From Pseudomonas gingeri (GTDB taxonomy: Bacteria > Pseudomonadota > Gammaproteobacteria > Pseudomonadales > Pseudomonadaceae): 64,000 bases of DNA. Where the stretch lies: contig NZ_JACAPR010000025.1 in NCBI RefSeq assembly GCF_013385635.1, positions 62,001 to 126,000 on the forward strand. Reading direction: 5' to 3'. Every line of letters begins with the position of its first letter. Within the stretch, counting starts at the first letter, position 1. The notes under the pieces were generated by a model. That model saw only the letters and a program-made list of their open reading frames with translations, did not search any database and had not been told where the DNA came from. Positions 24,113-31,850 of the stretch are shown piece after piece. A program made the translations under genes and the position numbers.

Positions 24113-25165
24113 GTGAGCAAGGAAACAATTCTCGCATTACCCGAGAGGTATGCTGACTGGCTGAGTCAGCTTAAAGTCCATATTACCCAGGCTCGGCAGC
24201 GGGCTGTGTTGGCAGTCAATGCCGAACTGGTGCAGTTGTATCACCGAATTGGTGCTGAAATCAGGCAGCGCCAGCAGCTTCAAGGTTGGGGGGCGAAAGT
24301 TATTGAACGCCTGGCCCGCGATCTTTCGGATGCCTTTCCTGACATCCGTGGCTTTTCCGGACGAAACCTCAAGTACATGGCGTTTTTCGCCCAACATTGC
24401 CCCAATGGTCTATTTGGGCAGCAGCCTGCTGCCCAATTGCCTTGGTTCCATGTGGTTGTCCTGTTGACCAAGCTGGAAAGCCCCATCGAGCGTGAGTGGT
24501 ATGCGAGGCAAACTGTCCTGCATGGTTGGTCACGCAGTACGCTGGAGCAGAATATCCGGAGTCGTTTGCTGCAGCGCCAGGGCTCGGCGGTCAGCAATTT
24601 TGTCGCTCTCCTACCGGTTGCTGAGTCGGCCTTTGTTCAGGAAACGCTGAAGGATCCTTACCTGTTCGACTTTCTTGGTTTGGGCAACGACGCCCATGAG
24701 CTGGAGATCGAAGAGGGGCTGATTCGTCACATCACCCGTTTCCTGCTGGAGCTAGGTGTGGGCTTTGCCTTTGTTGGCCGGCAGTTTCGCCTTGAAGTTG
24801 GCGGTGATGAGTTCTTCATCGACTTGCTGTTCGATCACACGCGACTCAAGTGCTATGTGGTCGTGGAGCTCAAAGCTACAGCGTTCAAACCCGAGCACGC
24901 TGGCCAGTTGAGCTTTTATCTCGCTGCTATGGATGCGCAGATCAAGGTAGAGGACGATAGGCCCACCATCGGGCTGCTGTTATGCAAACAGCAAAATCGG
25001 CTGGTGGCGGAATACGCTTTATCGGGAATCGACAAGCCTATCGGCGTTGCCGAATACCAGCTATTACGCGACTTACCGGAAACACTCGGTCGAAATCTAC
25101 CCAGCATCGCCGAGATCGAGGCGGAGTTGGCCGGCGAGTTGAACACAGAAAGTGAAACGGAATGA
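24113..25165 (+). CDS. DUF1016/YhcG-type PD-(D/E)XK nuclease-like protein
   Basis: The 350-residue protein has the DUF1016 N-terminal domain (WLSQLKVHITQARQRAVLAVNAELVQLYHRIGAEI; GWGAKVIERLARDLSDAFPDIRGFSGRNLKYMAFFA) and a C-terminal PDDEXK-like fold with FFIDLLFDHTRLKCYVVVELKA (Asp...Glu-x-Lys). YhcG-type proteins are found beside type I restriction or phage genes and may cut DNA. Here no restriction gene is nearby. The gene starts at GTG with GGGAG about ten bases upstream. Base composition is lower in GC than the following core genes, consistent with a mobile origin. Confidence 0.85.
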   Translation: MSKETILALPERYADWLSQLKVHITQARQRAVLAVNAELVQLYHRIGAEIRQRQQLQGWGAKVIERLARDLSDAFPDIRGFSGRNLKYMAFFAQHCPNGLFGQQPAAQLPWFHVVVLLTKLESPIEREWYARQTVLHGWSRSTLEQNIRSRLLQRQGSAVSNFVALLPVAESAFVQETLKDPYLFDFLGLGNDAHELEIEEGLIRHITRFLLELGVGFAFVGRQFRLEVGGDEFFIDLLFDHTRLKCYVVVELKATAFKPEHAGQLSFYLAAMDAQIKVEDDRPTIGLLLCKQQNRLVAEYALSGIDKPIGVAEYQLLRDLPETLGRNLPSIAEIEAELAGELNTESETE

Positions 25166-25226
25166 CTGGATTCGTCTGGCAAGTCCGCGGAGCTCAGCCC
25201 AGGATGACTTCCAAGCAGGCATTAAA

Positions 25227-25247
25227 AAGCCGGCTTGTGGCCGGCTT
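25227..25247 (-). terminator. Hairpin with U-tract on minus strand
   Basis: AAGCCGGC-TTGTG-GCCGGCTT is a perfect eight-pair stem. On the minus strand it is followed by TTTTTAAT, so it would terminate leftward transcription (from the phage-type repressor gene). Read rightward it ends the DUF1016 gene with only a weak T-tract. The rest of the 25166-25487 gap holds no recognisable gene or element. Confidence 0.6.
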
Positions 25248-25487
25248 CTCGGGGACGGGTTTGGCTCATTTTTGGTAAGCCTCGCCCGCCTTCAAAACGA
25301 CATCCAGAATCGCAATGTCTGGTTGTAGGATGCTGCGCAACAGTCTTGCACGGCATCAGGGGCGCGCTGACCTGCTTTCGCGGGACGCTGCCCAAATGTG
25401 CCGCGCAGGATACCCACATTTACGACAGATTCCCAGCGAAAACCGCTGCGCAGAGCTGTCGTTTTTAGTGAATGTAGCGTTTTGATA

Positions 25488-26240
25488 CTATTTGAAGGGC
25501 ACCGGCGGGCGGCGTTTGTTCAGGGTCGACCACCAGAATACCCAGCCGAGGATGCGGATGTTCTGTTGTTCGATCTGTTCCGCCGTGAACACTTCATCCG
25601 GGTATTCGTCGCTGTTGTGGCTGCGTAGCCGCAAGGCCCCCGCCGGCAGGCGGTAGACGTATTTCACCCGCAACATGCCGTCGTGTTCCAGGGCATAGAT
25701 TTCGCCGTCCACCACCTGGGTCAGGCTGCGGTCGATGGCGATGGTGGAACCGTCCTGGATCTTCTCGGCCATGCTGTTGCCGGTCATCGGCGCGCAGATG
25801 GCCTTGTCCGGCTCGACGCCCATGGCCTGCAGGATCCGGTACGGCAGGCGCACCTTGCGGCCGGGCATCGCGGTGACCTGGGTCTGTTTGGCGCCAGGAC
25901 TGGTGGGGGTTTCCTTGTAGAGCGGGACCTGCACGTCATTGCGTTCGGTGGCGGCGAGGTCTTCGCGGGCCGAGTAGGGGGCTTTTTCGTGGGTGTACGG
26001 AGGGTCTCCCTCGGTCTCGCCGGCCGAGGCGCCAGGATGCTTTGGACCGTCCCCCGTGCGCAACCAGCGGCTGTTGACGCACAAAAGCTCGGCTATCTCG
26101 TCCATCCGTGCCATTGGAATGCCACGTTTGAACCAGTTATTGACGTGCTGCGGGGTCACTTGCCGGTTGGCAGCGAAGTCCGAAGCTGAAAGATGGCACT
26201 CCCGCAGGAGGGCCCTTAAGCGATCGCCTGATGTATTCAT
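25488..26240 (-). CDS. Phage-type repressor with S24/LexA-like peptidase domain
   Basis: A 250-residue protein with an N-terminal HTH (GDRLRALLRECHLSASDFAANRQVTPQHVNNWFKRGIPMARMDEIAELL) and a C-terminal S24 peptidase-like domain: GNSMAEKIQDGSTIAIDRSL contains the serine in GNSM and KYVYRLPAGALRLRSHN the lysine strand. The family (lambda CI, PrtR) is cleaved after RecA activation and so responds to DNA damage. No phage or pyocin structural gene lies in the window, making it an orphan. The start ATG is where the HTH begins; a longer frame has no support. Palindromes of GTTTA/TAAAC type upstream are likely operators. Confidence 0.85.
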   Translation of the reverse strand: MNTSGDRLRALLRECHLSASDFAANRQVTPQHVNNWFKRGIPMARMDEIAELLCVNSRWLRTGDGPKHPGASAGETEGDPPYTHEKAPYSAREDLAATERNDVQVPLYKETPTSPGAKQTQVTAMPGRKVRLPYRILQAMGVEPDKAICAPMTGNSMAEKIQDGSTIAIDRSLTQVVDGEIYALEHDGMLRVKYVYRLPAGALRLRSHNSDEYPDEVFTAEQIEQQNIRILGWVFWWSTLNKRRPPVPFK

Positions 26241-26270
26241 GAACACAGAGTTTACTGGCGTGCTACACCC

Positions 26271-26387
26271 GTTTAAATAAACTAGGTGTTCAAAAATGGC
26301 CAGCCAAAACATACAAGGTGATTGATTTCGTTGAGCATTCCTACGCATGCGTTTCTGCGTGCGTTTATTGATGTTTATTAATTAAAC
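26271..26387. promoter_or_regulatory. GTTTA...TAAAC palindromes before the phage-type repressor
   Basis: GTTTAAATAAAC (26271-26282) and GTTTATTAATTAAAC (26373-26387) are perfect inverted repeats of the same five-base arms with two- and five-base spacers. Both lie in the AT-rich region upstream of the repressor start, so they may be its own operators or promoter elements. They stand out from the GC-rich surroundings. Confidence 0.45.
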
Positions 26388-26416
26388 ACTTGGTTTGTTC
26401 TCGGGTAAACAGGCAC

Positions 26417-26440
26417 AAAAAACCCCGGCGGACCGGGGTT
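26417..26440 (-). terminator. Rho-independent terminator of ppa
   Basis: On the minus strand AACCCCGG-TCCG-CCGGGGTT is followed directly by TTTTTTG, a strong stem with a U-tract, placed about 30 bases after the ppa stop. Confidence 0.85.
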
Positions 26441-26468
26441 CTCTGGCAGCGCACGTGTACCGGGCGAA

Positions 26469-26996
26469 TCAGCCCTTGTAAGCGGCAACCGACTTGATGA
26501 TTTCAGCGCGAGCGGCGTCAGCGTCGCCCCAGCCTTCGATCTTCACCCATTTGCCTTTCTCGAGATCCTTGTAGTTCTCGAAGAAGTGCTTGATCTGCTC
26601 CAGCAGCAATGGCGGCAGGTCGGTGTATTCCTTCACGTCGACGTACAGCTGGGACAGCTTGTCGTGCGGGACCGCGATGACCTTGGCGTCGCCGCCACCG
26701 TCGTCGGTCATGTGCAGGATGCCGACCGGACGCGCGCGGATCACCGAGCCTGGCGCGACCGGGTAAGGGGTCACGACCAGCACGTCGAGGGGATCACCGT
26801 CGTCGGCCAGGGTGTTGGGGATGAAACCGTAGTTGGCCGGGTAGAACATCGGGGTGGCCATGAAACGGTCAACGAACAGGCAATCGCTGTCTTTGTCGAT
26901 TTCGTATTTGATCGGCGCGTGGTTGGCCGGAATTTCGATCGCGACGTAGATGTCGTTCGGCAGGTCTTTGCCAGCCGGAATCTTGCTGTAGCTCAT
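26469..26996 (-). CDS. ppa: Inorganic pyrophosphatase (family I)
   Basis: The 175-residue soluble enzyme hydrolyses pyrophosphate and so drives biosynthetic reactions. It is full length for family I: MSYSKIPAGKDLPNDIYVAIEIPANHAPIKYE, the metal-site motif DGDPLDVLV with its three aspartates, and PHDKLSQLY. The start follows an AACGGGGGC stretch rather than a textbook ribosome site. It lies alone with its own terminator. A pair of direct repeats lies just upstream. Confidence 0.97.
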   Translation of the reverse strand: MSYSKIPAGKDLPNDIYVAIEIPANHAPIKYEIDKDSDCLFVDRFMATPMFYPANYGFIPNTLADDGDPLDVLVVTPYPVAPGSVIRARPVGILHMTDDGGGDAKVIAVPHDKLSQLYVDVKEYTDLPPLLLEQIKHFFENYKDLEKGKWVKIEGWGDADAARAEIIKSVAAYKG

Positions 26997-27015
26997 TGGG
27001 CGATGCCCCCGTTAG

Positions 27016-27048
27016 TTGACCAAAAAACCTGGTCGGATTGACCAAAAA
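27016..27048 (-). promoter_or_regulatory. Direct repeat TTGACCAAAAA twice, 22 bases apart, upstream of ppa
   Basis: TTGACCAAAAA occurs at 27016-27026 and again at 27038-27048. Between them TGGTC makes an inverted partner to the first copy's GACCA. A spacing of two helical turns beside the start of ppa suggests a binding site for a regulator, or a promoter with alternative boxes. The binder is unknown. Confidence 0.35.
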
Positions 27049-27108
27049 GTGGCGGCGATTATAGGCACATTCCCGGGTGGATGCCACGTGTCGCAAGACG
27101 TGCGGGCC

Positions 27109-27921
27109 TTAGGCTTCAGTCTTATACCGTGGGTCGTGGGCCTGCAGGTGCTGCAGTCGGGCCAGTGGATCCTGGCGGTAGAACGCGCGCAGTTGCTCGT
27201 AGACCCGTGGGTAGGCCGCGACCAGCAAATCCGGGGCACTGAAGAAGTATTCGCTGGTGACCGCGAAGAATTCCGCCGGATTTTCCGCCGCATAAGGGTC
27301 GATGGCGGTTTCGGCCTCGGGGTTGCGGTCGAGCTGGCGGTTGAGGTCGTCGTAGGCGTGTTGCATGACCTTGGCCCACTCGCCGACCCGCATGTCGCTG
27401 TGCAGCGGCGGCAGGCCGTTGGCGTCGCCATTGAGCATGTCGAGCTTGTGCGCAAGTTCGTGGATCACCAGGTTGTAGCCTTCCCAGGCACCGCTGGCGA
27501 GCACGCCGGGCCAGGCGAGGATGACCGGCCCGCGCTGCCAGGCTTCGCCGCTGTGTTCGCCGTCCCATTCGTGCTCGACGCCGCTGGCATCGCGATGGCG
27601 CTGTGGGCTGAGGAAGTCGTCCGGGTAGAGGATGATTTCATGAAAGCCCGAATACCATTCGAGGTCGCCCAGGTGTAGCAACGGCAGTTGCGCCTGGGCC
27701 GCCAGCAGCAGGCGGCTTTGCTGGTCCAGCTCGACACCGGGCAGTGTGCTCAGGTGTTTTTCGTCGAGGAACAGCACGCTGTGCTCCAGCAGCCAGCGGT
27801 CTTCGGCGTCGCTCAGGCCGTCGAGGAAACTCAGGTGTTCGCGCACCCGCTGCCAGGTTTCAGCGGCAACGGGATGGCGGGCCAGGACCCGCCGGCGCCG
27901 CCAGGCACTCAGGGACCACAC
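27109..27921 (-). CDS. mtfA: MtfA-type zinc peptidase
   Basis: The 270-residue cytoplasmic metallopeptidase has VIHELAHKLDMLNGDANG, the HExxH-like zinc site of MtfA (HELAH), and a distal Glu region in EFFAVTSEYFF. In E. coli MtfA binds the repressor Mlc and modulates glucose uptake; whether that holds in Pseudomonas is not known. The family start WSLSAWRRRRVLARHP is reached from GTG 27921, four bases after the stop of the DedA gene, so I choose that start over an upstream codon that would run back into the DedA gene. Confidence 0.88.
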   Translation of the reverse strand: MWSLSAWRRRRVLARHPVAAETWQRVREHLSFLDGLSDAEDRWLLEHSVLFLDEKHLSTLPGVELDQQSRLLLAAQAQLPLLHLGDLEWYSGFHEIILYPDDFLSPQRHRDASGVEHEWDGEHSGEAWQRGPVILAWPGVLASGAWEGYNLVIHELAHKLDMLNGDANGLPPLHSDMRVGEWAKVMQHAYDDLNRQLDRNPEAETAIDPYAAENPAEFFAVTSEYFFSAPDLLVAAYPRVYEQLRAFYRQDPLARLQHLQAHDPRYKTEA

Positions 27922-27925
27922 GGTT

Positions 27926-28579
27926 TCAGTGGGTCTCGGCTTTGGACGTACCGCCGAAGCGGCTGCGCAGCACACCGATAATCATCGGCACCAGCGACAG
28001 CACGATGATGAAGACCACCAGCAGCGACAGGTTTTTCTTGATGAAGGGCACGTTGCCGAAGAAGTAGCCCAGGGTCACCAGCCCGCCGACCCAGAGTACG
28101 GTACCCAGCACGCTGAACATGACGAAGCGCGGGTAAGGCATCTTGCCGACGCCGGCGACGAACGGGGCAAAGGTCCGCAGGATCGGCAGGAAGCGCGCCA
28201 GGGTCACGGTCTTGCCGCCGTGGCGGTCGTAGAAGTCGTGGGTCTTGCGCAGGTAGTCGCGACGGAAGATCTTCGAGTTCGGGTTGCTGAAGAGTTTTTC
28301 GCCGGCGGTTCGGCCGATGATGTAGTTGGTGCTGTCACCGAGGATAGCCGCGACCATCAGCAGGCCGCCCAGCAGGACCGGGTCCATGCCGCCACCAGCC
28401 GCCACGGCACCGGCGATGAACAGCAGCGAGTCGCCCGGCAGGAAAGGCATCACCACCAGGCCGGTTTCGCAGAAGATCACCAGAAACAGGATGGCATAGA
28501 TCCATGGCCCGTAATTGTTCACCAGCAGGTCGAGATACACGTCGAGATGCAGGATTAGGTCCAGCGGGTTGAAATCCAT
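27926..28579 (-). CDS. DedA-family membrane protein
   Basis: The 217-residue inner-membrane protein belongs to the DedA/SNARE-associated group. Signatures are FCETGLVVMPFLPGDSLLFIAGAVAA, GDSTNYIIGR, and FLPILRTFAPFVAGVGKMPYPRF, the region with the conserved Arg and Pro residues. DedA proteins are thought to be undecaprenyl-phosphate or phospholipid flippases needed for envelope integrity. It is followed by mtfA with four bases between, so both are in one transcript. ATG 28579 is chosen over a GTG nine bases upstream because AGGTG lies before it. Confidence 0.93.
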   Translation of the reverse strand: MDFNPLDLILHLDVYLDLLVNNYGPWIYAILFLVIFCETGLVVMPFLPGDSLLFIAGAVAAGGGMDPVLLGGLLMVAAILGDSTNYIIGRTAGEKLFSNPNSKIFRRDYLRKTHDFYDRHGGKTVTLARFLPILRTFAPFVAGVGKMPYPRFVMFSVLGTVLWVGGLVTLGYFFGNVPFIKKNLSLLVVFIIVLSLVPMIIGVLRSRFGGTSKAETH

Positions 28580-28892
28580 GGGTGGCACCTGTGTTGACGG
28601 TCCGGCTCGGCAGACCTGTGCAAAGAAAAGTAGACACGTAGTTAACTACACCGAATGTAGTTTTTTCGTACATTCCTGGGAAAGCCGGATTATAAGAGCT
28701 GGAGAGGATTCTGCCTGTCGAGTTTGTAGCGAGGGATGTCGTCGGGTTGCGGGGTGTAGGCGTCCGGCATTGTGGGAGCGGGTTTGCCGGGACGCCGTAC
28801 CGCCGCGAAGCCTTGGCGGTCTGAGGGGCCTCTTCGCGGGCAAGCCCGCTCCCACAATTAGCATCACTCCCACAGGGAGTCGGGGCGAGCGA
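28580..28892. other. 313-base gap upstream of the DedA gene
   Basis: The gap has no gene. It holds a perfect palindrome GTAGTTAACTAC (28638-28649) near an AT-rich stretch TGTAGTTTTTTCGTACA, which may be promoter or operator of the DedA-mtfA unit, and a REPIN (listed separately). Confidence 0.5.
28769..28858. repeat. REPIN (TGTGGGAGCGGG type)
   Basis: Facing copies ATTGTGGGAGCGGGTTTGCC and GGGCAAGCCCGCTCCCACAAT bracket about 50 bases with GCGAAG/CTTCGC inner pairing. It is a different REP class from the GGCAAGCCGGC type that dominates the window. Confidence 0.85.
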
Positions 28893-29351
28893 TCAATCTT
28901 CGCTGATCGGCAACACGTAGTTCTTGAACTCGGTGTCTTCGCGAAAACCGATGGACTCGTAGGTCTTCTGCGCCACTTTGTTGTCGCTGCTGGTGGATAC
29001 CCGCAGCCGTACCGCGTGGGTTTCGCGGGCCATTTTCTTCGCCGTGCGCATCAGGTTGTCGGCGACCAGCTGGCGCCGGGCGTCTTCGGCCACGTAGATA
29101 TCGTTGAGGATCCACACGCGCTTGAGGGACAGCGAGGAGAAGCTGGGATAGAGCTGGCAGAAACCGAGCAGTTTCTTGTCGTCATCGTCCGCCAGGGCCA
29201 GGTAGATCACCGACTCTTTGCGGCGCAGGCGCTTTTCCAGGAAGCTGCGGGACGAATCGGGGAAGGGCAATGCACCGTAGAATTCGCGGTATTTGACGAA
29301 CAGGGGCGTCAACAGGTCCAGATGTTCCAGGGTCGCTTGAGTAATCCGCAT
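28893..29351 (-). CDS. GNAT-family N-acetyltransferase
   Basis: The 152-residue protein has the GNAT fold: MRITQATLEHLDLLTPLFVKYREFYGALP, the strand VIYLALADDDDKKLLGFCQLYPSFSS, the strand-turn RVWILNDIYVAEDARRQLVADNLMRTAKKMARE (acetyl-CoA loop, with QLV in place of the usual Q/RxxGxG/A), and ASSDNKVAQKTYESIGF-like C-terminal part. It would acetylate an amine of a small molecule or protein using acetyl-CoA; the substrate is unknown. It lies between the ethanolamine genes and the DedA-mtfA pair, as in other Pseudomonas, with its own gap on both sides. Confidence 0.85.
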   Translation of the reverse strand: MRITQATLEHLDLLTPLFVKYREFYGALPFPDSSRSFLEKRLRRKESVIYLALADDDDKKLLGFCQLYPSFSSLSLKRVWILNDIYVAEDARRQLVADNLMRTAKKMARETHAVRLRVSTSSDNKVAQKTYESIGFREDTEFKNYVLPISED

Positions 29352-29454
29352 AGATCAGGCCTCAACTTCGTGGATATGACGGCAAACGGTTCACTCGGGC
29401 AGCCGTAACGCCGATGCTGCCCAAAGCGCGGGAAAAGCGCAATCCGGATGACGA

Positions 29455-30285
29455 TCAGTCCTGGGTCGGGCCCAGTAGGAAGTTGCCGTTCGAGTGGACA
29501 TCCGATTCGCTTTCCAATGTTTGCACTTGGGCCTCGTCCTTGAGATTGACCCCCGACAGTTGCCGGCGGCAGGCTTCTTTCATCAGGTACAGCAATTTGT
29601 GGGCGGCCATGCCGTAACTCATGCCCTCCAGCCGGACGTTGGAGATGCAGTTGCGATAGGCATCGGTCAGGCCGATTTTTGGATTATAGGTGAAATACAA
29701 TCCCAGGCTGTCCGGCGAACTCAGGCCCGGGCGCTCACCGATCAGGATCACCACCATTTTCGCGCCGAGCAGCTCGCCGACCTCATCGGCCACCGCCACG
29801 CGGCCCTGTTCCACCAGTATCACCGGTGACAACGACCAGCCTTCGGCCGCGATCTGTTCTTCCAGGCGTGCCAGGAACGGCGCCGTATGGCGATGTACGG
29901 CCAGGGCCGAGAGTCCGTCGGCGACGACTATCGCCAGGTCGACCCCGCCGGGGTTGGCCTGGGCATGTTCGCGCAACTGTTGGGCCGAGGCACTGTTGAG
30001 CTTGCGTCCCAGGTCCGGGCGTTGCAGGTAGCTGTGACGGTCGTCGGCGGCGCTGTGCAACAGCAGGGTGTCACGCCCACGTTCGGCCAGTTGGGCGCCC
30101 AGGCCGGCAGGGTCGAATGGCAGGTGCACGGCGTCGCGGGCCTGGGCGTGGGCGAACTGGAAATCCAGCTGCGCGCTGGTGGGCAGGCTGGTGCCGGTGC
30201 GGCCGAGGGCGATCCGCGCCGGGGTCAGGCGGCGCAGTTCCAGCCAGGGGTTGTCGCTGTCTATCTCTTTGGCCATGTCGTTCAT
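29455..30285 (-). CDS. eutC: Ethanolamine ammonia-lyase small subunit EutC
   Basis: The 276-residue small subunit of the adenosylcobalamin-dependent lyase that converts ethanolamine to acetaldehyde and ammonia. Recognised by LRRLTPARIALGRTGTSLPT, LDFQFAHAQARDAVH, VVADGLSALAVHRH, LIGERPGLSSPDSLGLYFTY and RNCISNVRLEGMSY. Its start overlaps the EutB stop in ATGA, so translation is coupled and subunits are made together. A second ATG three codons in is possible. No microcompartment shell genes are nearby, as is usual in Pseudomonas. Confidence 0.96.
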   Translation of the reverse strand: MNDMAKEIDSDNPWLELRRLTPARIALGRTGTSLPTSAQLDFQFAHAQARDAVHLPFDPAGLGAQLAERGRDTLLLHSAADDRHSYLQRPDLGRKLNSASAQQLREHAQANPGGVDLAIVVADGLSALAVHRHTAPFLARLEEQIAAEGWSLSPVILVEQGRVAVADEVGELLGAKMVVILIGERPGLSSPDSLGLYFTYNPKIGLTDAYRNCISNVRLEGMSYGMAAHKLLYLMKEACRRQLSGVNLKDEAQVQTLESESDVHSNGNFLLGPTQD

Positions 30286-31676
30286 CCGAGCTGCGCCAGG
30301 GCCTGGCGAAATGCCGGGGGCAGGCTGTTGCCAAAATGCACCTTGCCATCGGCCTGGGTAAAGATACCCATCTTCGCCAGCCACTGTTCGAATTCCGGCG
30401 CGGGCTTCAGGCCCAGGGTCTGCCGGGCGTAGAGAGCGTCATGGAACGAAGTGGTCTGGTAGTTGAGCATGATGTCGTCGGAGCCGGGGATGCCCATGAT
30501 GAAGTTGATCCCGGCCACGCCGAGCAGGGTCAGCAGGGTGTCCATGTCGTCCTGGTCGGCTTCGGCATGGTTGGTGTAGCAGATGTCGCAGCCCATGGGC
30601 ACACCCAGCAACTTGCCGCAGAAGTGGTCTTCGAGGCCGGCGCGGATGATCTGCTTGCCGTTGTAGAGGTATTCCGGGCCGATAAAGCCGACCACGGTGT
30701 TCACCAGGAACGGCTTGAAGTGCCGGGCCACGGCGTAGGCGCGGGTTTCGCAGGTCTGCTGGTCGACGCCGAAATGCGCGTTGGCCGACAAGGCGCTGCC
30801 CTGACCGGTCTCGAAATACATCAGGTTCTGCCCGAGGGTGCCGCGGTTCAGGCTCAGGCCGGCGTCGTAGCCTTCCTGCAGGACGTTCAGGTTGATGCCG
30901 AAGCTGGCGTTGGCCGCCTCGGTGCCGGCGATGGACTGGAACACCAGGTCCAATGGCACGCCGCGATTGATCGCCTCGATGGAGGTGGTGACGTGGGTCA
31001 GTACGCAGGCCTGGGTCGGAATCTCGTAACGCTTGATCACCGCGTCGAGCATGTTCAGCAGGTCGCAGATCGAGGTCAGGCTGTCGGTGGCCGGGTTGAT
31101 GCCGATCATGGCGTCGCCGTTGCCGTAGAGCAGGCCGTCGAGGACGCTGGCGGCGATGCCGGCCGGGTCGTCGGTCGGATGATTGGGTTGCAGGCGGGTC
31201 GACAGGCGGCCGCGCAGGCCGAGGGTGCCGCGGAATTTCGTCACCACGCGGATTTTCTGGGCGACCAGGACCAGGTCCTGCACGCGCATGATCTTCGACA
31301 CGGCGGCGGCCATTTCCGGGGTCAGGCCCGGGGCCAGGGCACGCAGGCTCTGTTCGTCGGCGGCATCGCTGAGCAGCCAGTCGCGCAGGCCGCCGACGGT
31401 CAGGTGGCTGACGGCGGCGAAGGCCGGTTTGTCGTGGGTGTCGATGATCAGCCGGGTGACTTCGTCGCTTTCATAGGGGATCAGCATTTCCTCGAGGAAA
31501 TGCTTGAGGGGAATATTGGCCAGGGTCATCTGGGCCGCGACCCGCTCGCCGTCGTTCTGTGCGGCGACGCCGGCGAGGAAATCCCCGGAGCGGGCGGGGC
31601 TGGCCTTGGCCATGACCTCCTTGAGGCTGTCGAAGCGATAGGTCTGGGCGCCGACGGAATGGGCGAATGTGGCCAT
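30282..31676 (-). CDS. eutB: Ethanolamine ammonia-lyase large subunit EutB
   Basis: The 464-residue catalytic TIM-barrel subunit. Family segments include FDSLKEVMAKASPARSGD, LKHFLEEMLIPYESDEVTRLI, RLSTRLQPNHPTDD, ETGQGSALSANAHFGVDQQTCE and MGCDICYTNHAEADQDDMD, the last holding substrate and cobalamin contacts. With EutC it cleaves ethanolamine using adenosylcobalamin. AGGAGGACACC stands before the ATG, while the longer frame upstream runs into repeats. The order exaC-eat-eutB-eutC on one strand, with eatR divergent, defines a complete ethanolamine pathway. Confidence 0.97.
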   Translation of the reverse strand: MATFAHSVGAQTYRFDSLKEVMAKASPARSGDFLAGVAAQNDGERVAAQMTLANIPLKHFLEEMLIPYESDEVTRLIIDTHDKPAFAAVSHLTVGGLRDWLLSDAADEQSLRALAPGLTPEMAAAVSKIMRVQDLVLVAQKIRVVTKFRGTLGLRGRLSTRLQPNHPTDDPAGIAASVLDGLLYGNGDAMIGINPATDSLTSICDLLNMLDAVIKRYEIPTQACVLTHVTTSIEAINRGVPLDLVFQSIAGTEAANASFGINLNVLQEGYDAGLSLNRGTLGQNLMYFETGQGSALSANAHFGVDQQTCETRAYAVARHFKPFLVNTVVGFIGPEYLYNGKQIIRAGLEDHFCGKLLGVPMGCDICYTNHAEADQDDMDTLLTLLGVAGINFIMGIPGSDDIMLNYQTTSFHDALYARQTLGLKPAPEFEQWLAKMGIFTQADGKVHFGNSLPPAFRQALAQLG

Positions 31677-31704
31677 GGGCGGTGTCCTCCTGTTTTTGAT
31701 TACC

Positions 31705-31811
31705 GATCGTTCCCACGGTTCCCGTGGGAATGCTTCACTGGACGCTCTGCGTCCGCTGTTGTGACGCAGAGCGTCACGGACTGCATGCCCACGCAGAGCG
31801 TGGGAACGATC
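31705..31811. repeat. Long inverted repeat with GATCGTTCCCACG ends
   Basis: GATCGTTCCCACG at 31705-31717 pairs with CGTGGGAACGATC at 31799-31811. Internal GACGCTCTGCGTC and GTGACGCAGAGCGTCAC add further pairing. This is a Pseudomonas intergenic repeat class (CGTTCCCACGCTCTGCGTGGGAA) inserted between eat and eutB; it may separate or stabilise parts of the transcript. Confidence 0.85.
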
Positions 31812-31850
31812 GGCGTGGAGCAGTGCATGCAATGCCCCGCACTGGTGCAA

